Assembly: GCF_900187885.1 (NCBI RefSeq)
Contig: NZ_FYEK01000077.1
Span: 1 to 64,000 of the forward strand
Direction of reading: 5' to 3'
DNA length: 64,000 nucleotides
Source of the DNA: Thermoflexus hugenholtzii JAD2
GTDB lineage: Bacteria; Chloroflexota; Anaerolineae; Thermoflexales; Thermoflexaceae
Shown here: piece after piece, positions 48,708 through 56,352 of the stretch
Numbering within the stretch: position 1 is the first letter of the stretch
Layout: every line of letters starts with the position of its first letter
Made by a program: the position numbers and the translations under genes
Notes under the pieces: generated by a model
Database searches by the model: none
What the model saw: the letters and a program-made list of their open reading frames with translations, nothing else
What the model was told of the DNA's origin: nothing

Positions 48708-50167
48708 ACGAGGGGATGGGGCTCCGGGATCTGGGAAAGCGAGGTCAACGCTGGCTGCGGGGAGCGTGGGTGATCTTCCGGCGGGATCTGCTGGACATCC
48801 TGCGGGACTGGCGGCTGGTCTCGCCCCTGGCCCTGCTCCTGTTCATCTTTCCGGTGCTGGCCCTGCTCTCCGCGGAAGCCGCGACCCGCTACATGGCCCA
48901 GTTCGGCGCCCAGCTGGTGGCGGAACGCCTGCTGCCGTTCTTGGCCCTGGCGACCGGCTTCCTGCCCCTGACGGTCTGTCTCATCATCCCTCTGGAGACC
49001 TTCGTGGGGGAGAAGGAACGGCGGACCCTGGAGCCGCTGCTGGCGGCCCCCGTGAGCGACCTGCAGCTCTATGTCGGCAAGGGGCTGGCCGCCCTCATCG
49101 TCCCCACCGCCACCTCGTTGCTTGGGGTCACCCTGTATCTGCTCATCCTCATCGCGCGGCGTGCCCTTCCTCCGGAGCCAGCGCTCGTCCTCTCCCTTTA
49201 CGGCATCCTGAGCCTGCACGCGGTGGTGATGGTGGCGGGGGCCATTGTGATCTCCACTCAATCCCATAGCGTCCGCGGGGCCAACCTTCTGGCCAGCTTC
49301 ATCATCCTCCCCCTTTCCATGCTGCTGGTCTTCGAGTCCTCCCTCCTCTTCTGGGGCAGCTACCGGATGCTAGTGATCATCCTGTGCATCCTGCTCGCCT
49401 ACGCCGTCCTGCTGGTCCGGATGGGCATCGCCCTGTTCAACCGGGAGCAGCTGCTCAGCGCGGAGTTCGACACGCTGGATCTGCGGGGGATGGCGCGGGG
49501 GTTCTGGCGGGCGCTACGGACGGGGGATCCCGACGGGTTGCCGCGAAGCGGATGGGATGGGCTCTGGGGGCCGATCCGCCGCTCCGGAGGGGCGCTGGCG
49601 ACCCTGGCCCTCCTGGGGCTGATGGGGTTCGCCCTCGGGTGGTCCTTGACGCCCGGGATAGGCTCCCTCCCCGCGGAGGCGATCCTGGAACGGCTGGGGC
49701 CCGGCGGGCAGAACCTCTCGCGCTCGCTGGCCCTCCCGCTGACGGCGTGGGGGATCTTCATCCACAACCTGCGGGCGGTGCTGGTGAACACCCTCCTGGG
49801 GGCCCTCAGCCTGGGCCTGTGGGTGGCCTTCTATCCGGTGGGGTTGATGGGGTTCATCGGGATGCTGCTCCGTATGCTCTTCACCATCGATCCCTCGCTG
49901 GGGATGGCGGGGATCCTGGCTGTGCTCCCCCACGGGCTCGTCGAGCTGCCTGCCGTCGGCCTGGCGTTCGCGGGCGCGTTACGCCTGAGCCTGACGCTGC
50001 TCACCCCGCCGCATCCCCGGAGCCTGCGGGATCGCCTGCTGCTGGCTCTGGCGGATTGGATCAAGCTCCTCGGGCTGGCGATCCCGCCGCTCCTGCTGGC
50101 GGCCTGGATCGAAGCCCATGTGACCCCTCATCTGGTTCTCGGATGGCTCGCTGCTCGGCTCCCCTGA
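48695..50167 (+). CDS. ABC-2 permease fused to SpoIIM/DUF95-like membrane domain
   Basis: 490 residues. The first 260 form an ABC-2 permease (about six helices; PLETFVGEKERRTLEPLLAAP is the family hallmark after the second helix). After a hydrophilic linker (about 250-290), residues about 300-490 carry a SpoIIM/DUF95-like domain (LTAWGIFIHNLRAVLVNTLL ... ILAVLPHGLVELPAVGLAFA). SpoIIM-type proteins and ABC-2 exporters are often neighbours; here they are one chain. ATG 48695 has GAGGGAG upstream. Substrate unknown; coupling to a phosphatidyltransferase hints at lipid or envelope traffic. Confidence 0.82.
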   Translation: MPLVNEGMGLRDLGKRGQRWLRGAWVIFRRDLLDILRDWRLVSPLALLLFIFPVLALLSAEAATRYMAQFGAQLVAERLLPFLALATGFLPLTVCLIIPLETFVGEKERRTLEPLLAAPVSDLQLYVGKGLAALIVPTATSLLGVTLYLLILIARRALPPEPALVLSLYGILSLHAVVMVAGAIVISTQSHSVRGANLLASFIILPLSMLLVFESSLLFWGSYRMLVIILCILLAYAVLLVRMGIALFNREQLLSAEFDTLDLRGMARGFWRALRTGDPDGLPRSGWDGLWGPIRRSGGALATLALLGLMGFALGWSLTPGIGSLPAEAILERLGPGGQNLSRSLALPLTAWGIFIHNLRAVLVNTLLGALSLGLWVAFYPVGLMGFIGMLLRMLFTIDPSLGMAGILAVLPHGLVELPAVGLAFAGALRLSLTLLTPPHPRSLRDRLLLALADWIKLLGLAIPPLLLAAWIEAHVTPHLVLGWLAARLP

Positions 50168-50173
50168 GCCGGC

Positions 50174-51229
50174 TCACGGGCGACAGGCCCGTTCCCCTGT
50201 CCGGTCGGTGTGGACGCGGAAGGTCTCCCCGCGGGCTTCCAGGAAGACCACGTAGCCCGGCGTGATGATCTGCGCATACACCTTCCCCGGCTCCGGGCAT
50301 CCCAGAGCGGCGTCCGGCCAGTCCACCGGCTCCCATGCGATGACCCGGATCGCTTCGGGGGAGAGATCCAGCTGCATGGCCAGGAACCGGATCGCTGCCC
50401 TCACCGCATCCGGATGCGCTGTAGGGGTTGGGGGAGGATAAGGCGCGCGCTCCATCGCTTCCCTTAACCATTCCCGAAGCGGGGCCAGCGCCGGATCCGC
50501 TGCCCCCGGAAGCGTCCCCTCGTGGAAGATCACCTTCCTGATCTGCTCCCCTTCCTGAACCGTGACCGCGTAAGCGAAGCCATCCGGGACCGGCGTGCCC
50601 ACCTCTTGATCCAGGAACGGGCGGAGGCCTTCCACCGTCCGGGCGACCGCATCCGGGGTCGTCTTCCAGCGAACATGAAGGCGGTTTTTCCGATCCAGGA
50701 AATAGAGCGTGCCGTCCGCCATCGCCATCAGCTCGTGGTCCATCCCGGCGATGCCACCGGTTCGGCGGACCCGCAGGAGGACGCGGGCGGGCAACCCGTT
50801 CCACACTTCCCCTTTCGTCACCAGGATGTAGGGTTGACCGCGGGGGCTCCGCCGGACCTGCCCGTGCAACCGGAGCAGCGTTTCGGTGGCCTCCCGGTCG
50901 AATGGGCGGAGGGGGATGTCCTTCATTGCCTCCTCCCCGGCGGGCGCGATGTAGATGCAGCCGGTCGGGTCGGCGACGGCGACGTCGCTGCGGGTGAGGG
51001 GCGGCCCCACCCCGGCTTCCCCCAGCAGATCCCACCCCCGGTAATAGGCGAGGATCGTCACCTCCCGGCCCTGGTAGCCCGAGGGATCCGCGAGGATCTC
51101 GCCGATCGGGGTGATGGACTCCCAGAAGGCCGGTGTGGGGATGATGGTGCCGTTCGAGGGAGGCACCAGCGGCCTCGGGGCGCAGGAAGCGAAGACACAG
51201 AGCAGACCCGCCAGGATCGCTTTCCTCAT
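50174..51229 (-). CDS. secreted lipoprotein of unknown function
   Basis: A 351-residue protein with signal peptide and lipobox FASC (Cys16). The middle has an OB-like segment (EILADPSGYQGREVTILAYY). The C-terminal domain (about 280-351) has AALGCPEPGKVYAQIITPGY, VVFLEARGETFRVHTD and ends GERACRP. That block is seen in many Chloroflexi and cyanobacterial lipoproteins but has no known role. ATG 51229 is preferred over GTG 51232. A possible promoter (TTCAGG-17-TATAGG) lies just upstream on this strand. Convergent with the ABC permease gene. Confidence 0.65.
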   Translation of the reverse strand: MRKAILAGLLCVFASCAPRPLVPPSNGTIIPTPAFWESITPIGEILADPSGYQGREVTILAYYRGWDLLGEAGVGPPLTRSDVAVADPTGCIYIAPAGEEAMKDIPLRPFDREATETLLRLHGQVRRSPRGQPYILVTKGEVWNGLPARVLLRVRRTGGIAGMDHELMAMADGTLYFLDRKNRLHVRWKTTPDAVARTVEGLRPFLDQEVGTPVPDGFAYAVTVQEGEQIRKVIFHEGTLPGAADPALAPLREWLREAMERAPYPPPTPTAHPDAVRAAIRFLAMQLDLSPEAIRVIAWEPVDWPDAALGCPEPGKVYAQIITPGYVVFLEARGETFRVHTDRTGERACRP

Positions 51230-51402
51230 CACTTGCTCCCTCCCAGAAGCAGAGAGCCTATACTCCAGAAGACCCTTTTCCTGAAAGAAAGACGTTCAGG
51301 CATTCCCCGGGGTTCCGGCAGGCCTTCTCCACTTCGTTGGAGATCTCCGGCAGCCTTCCAGGCCCTGCGGGCCAGCGGGTGTCGCGGGAGGGATCTGCGG
51401 GG

Positions 51403-52248
51403 TCACGGCGTCCAGAACCGGCCGAAGCCCAGGGCGGCGGCGGCCATGGACCCGAAGAACAGGGCGGCGCTGAGGCCCAAGAGGAGGAAATCGTGGCGCT
51501 GGAACCGCAGCTCCGTCAGCCAAGTGCGGCGTCCCACGCCGAAGGCCCGCAGGTCCATCGCGTCGATGATGTCCTCGGCGGCCATCAGGGCGTGCAGGGT
51601 GACCGGTACCACCAAGGGCGCGAGGCGCCGGATTTGGGCGATGGGGCCGCCGCGCACGTTCTCCAGCTCATATCCCCGGGCCCGCTGGGCATCCATAGTT
51701 TGCATGGCGTCCCGTCCCAGGGTGGGGATGAAGCGGAAGGCCAGGTCCATGGCGTAAGCGATCTTGTCCGGCAGACCCAGGCCCCGGAAGACCACGCCAT
51801 ACTGGGAGGGATCCAGGGTATAGGGGATCAGGATGGCAGCGGTGATCACCGTCCCCATCCGGCACATCTGGCTGAGGGCGAAGAAGAGGCGCTCCACCGT
51901 GATAGGGATGGCCGGGGTCCACCCGAACAGAGAGATCGGCAGGACCAAGCGGGCCAGCAGCCGCTCCGTCTGATAGACCTCAAAGCCTCCGCGGCCGGTC
52001 AGGAACGTGATGAACACGAACACGAAGGCCACGAAGCCGGTGAACAGCCAGGCCCGACGGGTTTCCCGCCAGGTCAGCCGGTTCAGCCGGAAGTAGAGGA
52101 GGGCCAGGCCCCACAGGCCCGCCAGCACCCGCACGTCCCAGAAGAAGAGGGTGGAGAGCATCAACGAAAGGGCGGCGAGCAGACGAGCCCGCGGGTCGAA
52201 GGCCTCCAGGAAGCTGCCCCGCCGTCGATAGGGCCATGTCACCAGCAC
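51403..52248 (-). CDS. ecfT: ECF transporter transmembrane component EcfT
   Basis: A 281-residue EcfT with about five helices and the coupling motif ARG twice-like: LRAFG (about 238-242) and QRARGYEL (about 201-208) match the Ala-Arg-Gly signatures that contact the ATPases. The start is taken as GTG 52248, because GAGGAGG lies six bases upstream; an ATG in the right place is absent. It is the last gene of the A-S-T operon. Transports a vitamin or metal together with the S component. Confidence 0.83.
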   Translation of the reverse strand: MLVTWPYRRRGSFLEAFDPRARLLAALSLMLSTLFFWDVRVLAGLWGLALLYFRLNRLTWRETRRAWLFTGFVAFVFVFITFLTGRGGFEVYQTERLLARLVLPISLFGWTPAIPITVERLFFALSQMCRMGTVITAAILIPYTLDPSQYGVVFRGLGLPDKIAYAMDLAFRFIPTLGRDAMQTMDAQRARGYELENVRGGPIAQIRRLAPLVVPVTLHALMAAEDIIDAMDLRAFGVGRRTWLTELRFQRHDFLLLGLSAALFFGSMAAAALGFGRFWTP

Positions 52249-52282
52249 CGGGCCCTCCTCTTCCAGACGCGGAGACCCTGGC

Positions 52283-53185
52283 TCATGCCACCCCGGCGCC
52301 CCGGCCCAGTTGCTGCTGCAGGGCGTTGTAGGCGCCCACCAGCAACGGGGTGAGGATGGCCGCGTGGAGGATGTTCGGTCCCGCCGCCGGCACGAACTCC
52401 CCAAGCAGGGCCACCGCGGGCGGATAGCCGTTGATCCAGATGTCGGCGATGGCCGCGAAGCCGATGCCCACGATGTTGGCCACCGCCCCCCAGACGATCA
52501 CTGAGGCCAGGGCGATGTTCCCTCCCAAAGCGAACCGCAGGGCCACCACCAGGGCCGCACCGATGAGCGGCACCCAGCGCATCAGCGGGCTGAGGGGTCC
52601 GCCGAAGAAGGGGCTCTCAATCTCGGTGGTCATCGCCCACAAGCTCAGCGCCACCCCCACCGCGGCCACTACACCGGTGAGGATGTTCAGGGCCCGCTCG
52701 CGCCCCAGGATCACCGGCAGCCCGGCCACCAGGCCGACCAGGCCGTTCCCGATATCCCACGCCGGGAACACCCCCCAGCCGGTAAGGAAGTCCCCCAGGA
52801 TGTTGCCCACGGCCCCGGTGAAGAAGCCGACAGCGGGTCCGAAGACGTAGCCGAAGAAGACCGGGAAGACGATGGCCGGGCGCAGCGCCACCTGACTCAC
52901 CGAGGGGACCACGAAGACGGTGCCATTGAAAAGATAAGAGAAGACGCCGTAGAGGGCAGCGCCGATGGCCATATACACGACCTCACGGGTGCCGATCTGC
53001 CAGGCCGGATGATCCGCGGTGGCGAAGTAGATGATGTAGACGATCACGGCCCCGATGGCCACCCAGAGCAGCCAGCCGAAGCCCTGCAGCCGAACTCCCT
53101 CCGGCCCGGTCATCAGGCTGGCCAGCCCCATCAACAGGACGACCACGATCAATAAGATCAGCCAGGTCAGAGCCTTGCGCGCCAT
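52283..53185 (-). CDS. ECF transporter substrate-binding S component, substrate unknown
   Basis: A 300-residue membrane protein of about eight helices, longer than the usual 180-200 residue S components. Features: N-terminal extra helices (ALTWLILLIVVVLLMGLASL), VYMAIGAALYGVFSYLFNG, LRPAIVFPVFFGYVFGPAVGFFTGAVGN and GDFLTGWGVFPAWDIGNGLVGL. The last two are standard S-component blocks. No riboswitch is seen upstream of the operon, so the cargo cannot be named. ATG 53185 has AGGAGG upstream. Confidence 0.8.
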   Translation of the reverse strand: MARKALTWLILLIVVVLLMGLASLMTGPEGVRLQGFGWLLWVAIGAVIVYIIYFATADHPAWQIGTREVVYMAIGAALYGVFSYLFNGTVFVVPSVSQVALRPAIVFPVFFGYVFGPAVGFFTGAVGNILGDFLTGWGVFPAWDIGNGLVGLVAGLPVILGRERALNILTGVVAAVGVALSLWAMTTEIESPFFGGPLSPLMRWVPLIGAALVVALRFALGGNIALASVIVWGAVANIVGIGFAAIADIWINGYPPAVALLGEFVPAAGPNILHAAILTPLLVGAYNALQQQLGRGAGVA

Positions 53186-53213
53186 GGCCGCCTCCTGAGA
53201 TAAGGATGCTCCA

Positions 53214-53232
53214 CCCTCTTAAAGAAAGAGGG
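53214..53232 (-). promoter_or_regulatory. small hairpin between ecfA and ecfS genes
   Basis: CCCTCTT (53214-53220) and AAGAGGG (53226-53232) form a 7-bp stem around five bases in the 62-base gap between the ATPase and S genes, with an AT-rich flank. Could tune relative expression within the operon. Confidence 0.4.
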
Positions 53233-53247
53233 CTGGCTTCTCTTCAA

Positions 53248-54897
53248 TTATAAAGAATCACTCCCAACACCCTGGAGCCAGGCGCACAGGCGCTCGGCCC
53301 GCATGAAGCGGCCGGTTCGGGGAAGATACTGGCGGTTCGCCTCCAGCAGAGAGGTCGGGACCAGCCGCCCCCGGCGCATCACCTCCGGATCGCTCAGCAC
53401 GGCCTCCGGGGGGCCGTCGGCGATCAGCTGACCATCCGCCATCACCCAGATGCGGTTGGCGAAGGAGAGGGCCAGATCCAGATCATGGGTGATGAACACC
53501 AGGGCGTCCGCTGCCTGGGCCGTCCCGAAGACCAGCTCGGCGATGGCGTTCATCAAGCGCATGCAGGTCTGATAGTCCTGGCCTGCCGTGGGCTCGTCCA
53601 TCACCAGGATCCGGCTCCGCATGCTGAGGACCGAAGCGATGGTCACCCGCTTCTGCTGACCGAAACTCAGGGCCCATGGGGAGGAGCGGGCCTGGTCCAG
53701 CAACCCCACCTGCTCCAGGGCCCAGCGGACGTCGGCTTCGACCTGATGGGGAGGGCGGCCCAGGTTCCGGGGCCCGAAAGCCACCTCCTCCCACACCGTG
53801 GGGGCGAAGAGCATATGGCTGGGGCTCTGGAACACATAGCCGATGGTGCGGGCGATGCTGGCCACCGTCTGCGCCCGTGTCTCCTTTCCTCCGACCCAGA
53901 CCCGGCCCCTTCGGGGCTTGAGCAGCCCCATGGCCAGCTTCAGCAATGTCGTCTTGCCTGCGCCGTTGGGGCCGAGGATGGCCAGGCTGTCCCCTTTCCG
54001 GATCTCCGCCTGGATCCCCCGCAGCACATCGGGACCATCTCCGTAGCCGAAGGACACGTCCTCGAAGACAACCAGCGGAGGCGCGGTGGGAGAGGCCGGA
54101 GGGATCTCCACCCCCGGCGTCGGGCGCCGCGTCAGCGCCGACCAGCGCTGAAGCCAGACCCGGAACGGAACCTTCACCGCGGTCGGATCCACGCGTTCGA
54201 AGAAGGACTCCGGATCCCCATCGAAGACCAAGCGTCCGTCCTCCAAATACAGCACCCGCCTGGGGCCCGCCTGGAGGGCGTCCTCCACCCGATGCTCCAC
54301 CAGCAGGATGGTGTGACCCTCCCGATGAAGCTGGCGGAAGACCGCCAGGGCCTCCTGGGCGCTCTGGGGATCCAGGGAAGCGAGGGGCTCGTCCAGCAAC
54401 AGGATCCGTGGGGCCATGGCCAGCACCCCCGCCAGGGCCACCCGCTGCTTCTCCCCCCCGGAGAGCTGGAACGTGGGCCGATCGCGCAGATGGGCGATCC
54501 CCAGGGCGTGCAGGACCTCCTCCACCCGCTCCAGGATCTTCGCCCGTGGCCAGCCCAGGTTCTCCAGCCCGAAGGCCACATCGTGCAGCACGTCGGCGGC
54601 CACAATCTGACGCTCCGGATCCTGAAGCAGGGTTCCCACCTGCTGGGAGAGCCGGGCCATGGGCCATGCGCGGGGATCGTGGCCCCCGATGCGGATGGTG
54701 CCTCGCAGCTCCCCTTTGTAGCTGCGGGGGATCAGCCCGTTCAACGCCCGCAGGAGGGTGCTCTTCCCGCAGCCGCTCGGGCCGGCCATCAAGGCCATCT
54801 CCCCCTCCTCTAGGGCGAACGAGAGGTCGCGGATGGCCGGCTGCGGCCGCGCCGCATAACGGAACGTGAGCTCGCGAACCTCCAGGATCGGACCCAT
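53248..54897 (-). CDS. ECF transporter double ATPase (EcfA1-EcfA2 fusion)
   Basis: 549 residues with two full ABC domains in one chain. Domain 1: Walker A GPSGCGKST (39-47), signature LSGGEKQRV, Walker B ILLLDEPLASLDP. Domain 2 (from about 275): Walker A GPNGAGKTT, signature ALSFGQQKRV (LSFGQ, degenerate third position), Walker B ILVMDEPTAGQDYQ. The Q-loops and H-loops are present. Energises the S and T proteins downstream. The unequal signatures suggest asymmetric ATP sites. First gene of the operon, ATG 54897. Confidence 0.9.
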   Translation of the reverse strand: MGPILEVRELTFRYAARPQPAIRDLSFALEEGEMALMAGPSGCGKSTLLRALNGLIPRSYKGELRGTIRIGGHDPRAWPMARLSQQVGTLLQDPERQIVAADVLHDVAFGLENLGWPRAKILERVEEVLHALGIAHLRDRPTFQLSGGEKQRVALAGVLAMAPRILLLDEPLASLDPQSAQEALAVFRQLHREGHTILLVEHRVEDALQAGPRRVLYLEDGRLVFDGDPESFFERVDPTAVKVPFRVWLQRWSALTRRPTPGVEIPPASPTAPPLVVFEDVSFGYGDGPDVLRGIQAEIRKGDSLAILGPNGAGKTTLLKLAMGLLKPRRGRVWVGGKETRAQTVASIARTIGYVFQSPSHMLFAPTVWEEVAFGPRNLGRPPHQVEADVRWALEQVGLLDQARSSPWALSFGQQKRVTIASVLSMRSRILVMDEPTAGQDYQTCMRLMNAIAELVFGTAQAADALVFITHDLDLALSFANRIWVMADGQLIADGPPEAVLSDPEVMRRGRLVPTSLLEANRQYLPRTGRFMRAERLCAWLQGVGSDSL

Positions 54898-54958
54898 CCC
54901 TCATCCTCGCTGGCGCTTCCTGAGAGCGGTCGATCGATGGGCGCTGCCACGCGACGGG

Positions 54959-54980
54959 TTGCGCATTGCGCAAGATTGTA
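54959..54980 (-). promoter_or_regulatory. palindrome beside the ECF operon promoter
   Basis: TTGCGCA-T-TGCGCAA (54959-54973) is a perfect 15-base palindrome lying immediately downstream of a minus-strand TACAAT -10 (54975-54980), the right place for a repressor operator. No convincing -35 is seen. Confidence 0.5.
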
Positions 54981-55038
54981 ACACAAGCCGGGCCCTTCCC
55001 GGGCCATCTCCCCAAACTCCGGTGTAACATCTGACAAC

Positions 55039-55073
55039 CCTCACTTGTGAGGGGATCGCTCCGCAGGCATAAT
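55039..55073 (+). promoter_or_regulatory. promoter and palindrome of the aminotransferase gene
   Basis: TTGTGA (55045-55050) and CATAAT (55068-55073) are 17 bases apart. The -35 is embedded in the perfect palindrome CCTCACTTGTGAGG (55039-55052), suggesting regulation. Confidence 0.6.
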
Positions 55074-55125
55074 GCGGAGTGCGGAAGGAAGCAACCCCCA
55101 CCTGCTTGTGGAACGGGAGGCGTCT

Positions 55126-56310
55126 ATGCGGCTGGCAGAGCGGATGTCCCGCTTGGGCACGGAGACGGCCTTTGAGGTGCTGGCGCGGGCCAAGGCCCTG
55201 GAGGCCCAGGGGCGGGAGATCATCCATCTGGAGATCGGGGAGCCAGACTTCGACACCCCGGCCCACATCAAGGCCGCTGCCGTCCGCGCCTTGGACGAGG
55301 GATGGACCCACTACACCCCCGCCGCCGGGATCCCCGCCCTGCGGGAGGCCATCGCCGACTACATCCGCCGCACCCGGGGAATCCCCGTCGGGCCCGAGCA
55401 CGTGGTGGTGGTGCCCGGCGGCAAGCCCATCATGTTCTTCGCCATTCTGGCCCTGGTGGAGGAGGGGGACGAGGTCATCTATCCCAACCCTGGCTTCCCC
55501 ATCTATGAGTCCATGATCCGCTTCGTGGGCGCTCGCCCCGTCCCCCTGCGCCTGCGCATGGAGAACGAGTTCCGGGTGGATGTGGAGGAGCTGGCCCGCC
55601 TGATCACCCCCCGCACCCGCATGCTCATCCTCAACTCCCCCGCCAACCCTACCGGCGGGGTGCTGACCCGAGAGGACCTGGAAGCCATCGCCGAGCTGTG
55701 CCTGAAACACGATTTGGTGGTGCTCTCCGATGAGATCTACAGCCGCATCCTCTATGAAGGGGAACACATCAGCATCGCCAGCTTCCCCGGGATGCTGGAG
55801 CGCACCATCATCCTGGACGGCTTCAGCAAGACCTACGCCATGACCGGCTGGCGCTTGGGCTACGGGGTGATGCCCGAACCCCTGGCCGAGGCCGTCACCC
55901 GACTGATGATCAACTCCAATTCCTGCACCGCCGCCTTCACCCAGATCGCCGGCATCGCCGCCCTCACCGGCCCCCAGGACGACGTCGATCGCATGGTGGC
56001 CGCCTTCCGGGAGCGCCGTGAGGTGATGGTGGAGGGGCTCAACCGCCTCCCCGGCTTCCGCTGCCTGAAACCTAAAGGCGCCTTCTACGCTTTCCCCAAC
56101 ATCGAAGGGACCGGGATGTCCTCCCGGGAGCTGGCCAGCTATCTCCTGGAGGAAGCGGGGGTGGCCGTGCTCTCCGGCACGGCCTTCGGGGAATACGGCG
56201 AGGGCTTCCTGCGTCTCTCCTTCGCCAACTCCATCGAGAACATCCAGAAGGCCCTGGAGCGCATCGAAAAAGCCCTCCAGCGCCTCCCCATCCGCGCGGC
56301 GGCCTCATAA
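55126..56310 (+). CDS. class I PLP aminotransferase (aspartate aminotransferase-like)
   Basis: 394 residues, fold type I. Signature blocks: EIGEPDFDTP (36-45), HYTPAAGIPALREAIA, SPANPTGGVLT (Asn in PNPTG-like loop), VVLSDEIYSRI, and the PLP lysine in LDGFSKTYAMTGWRLGYG. C-terminal GFLRLSFANS holds the substrate Arg. Resembles AspB/AspC of thermophiles; aspartate, or broad amino-acid, transamination is likely. ATG 56126-style alternatives are absent; ATG 55126 has CGGGAGGCG upstream. Single gene between two regulatory regions. Confidence 0.88.
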   Translation: MRLAERMSRLGTETAFEVLARAKALEAQGREIIHLEIGEPDFDTPAHIKAAAVRALDEGWTHYTPAAGIPALREAIADYIRRTRGIPVGPEHVVVVPGGKPIMFFAILALVEEGDEVIYPNPGFPIYESMIRFVGARPVPLRLRMENEFRVDVEELARLITPRTRMLILNSPANPTGGVLTREDLEAIAELCLKHDLVVLSDEIYSRILYEGEHISIASFPGMLERTIILDGFSKTYAMTGWRLGYGVMPEPLAEAVTRLMINSNSCTAAFTQIAGIAALTGPQDDVDRMVAAFRERREVMVEGLNRLPGFRCLKPKGAFYAFPNIEGTGMSSRELASYLLEEAGVAVLSGTAFGEYGEGFLRLSFANSIENIQKALERIEKALQRLPIRAAAS

Positions 56311-56316
56311 AGCACC

Positions 56317-56344
56317 GGGGGCACAGGTTGAGACCTGTGCCCCC
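56317..56344. terminator. perfect 12-bp hairpin between convergent genes
   Basis: GGGGGCACAGGT (56317-56328), loop TGAG, ACCTGTGCCCCC (56333-56344), directly after the aminotransferase stop and before the capA-like 3' end. Probably bidirectional. Confidence 0.7.
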
Positions 56345-56352
56345 AAGCGTTC

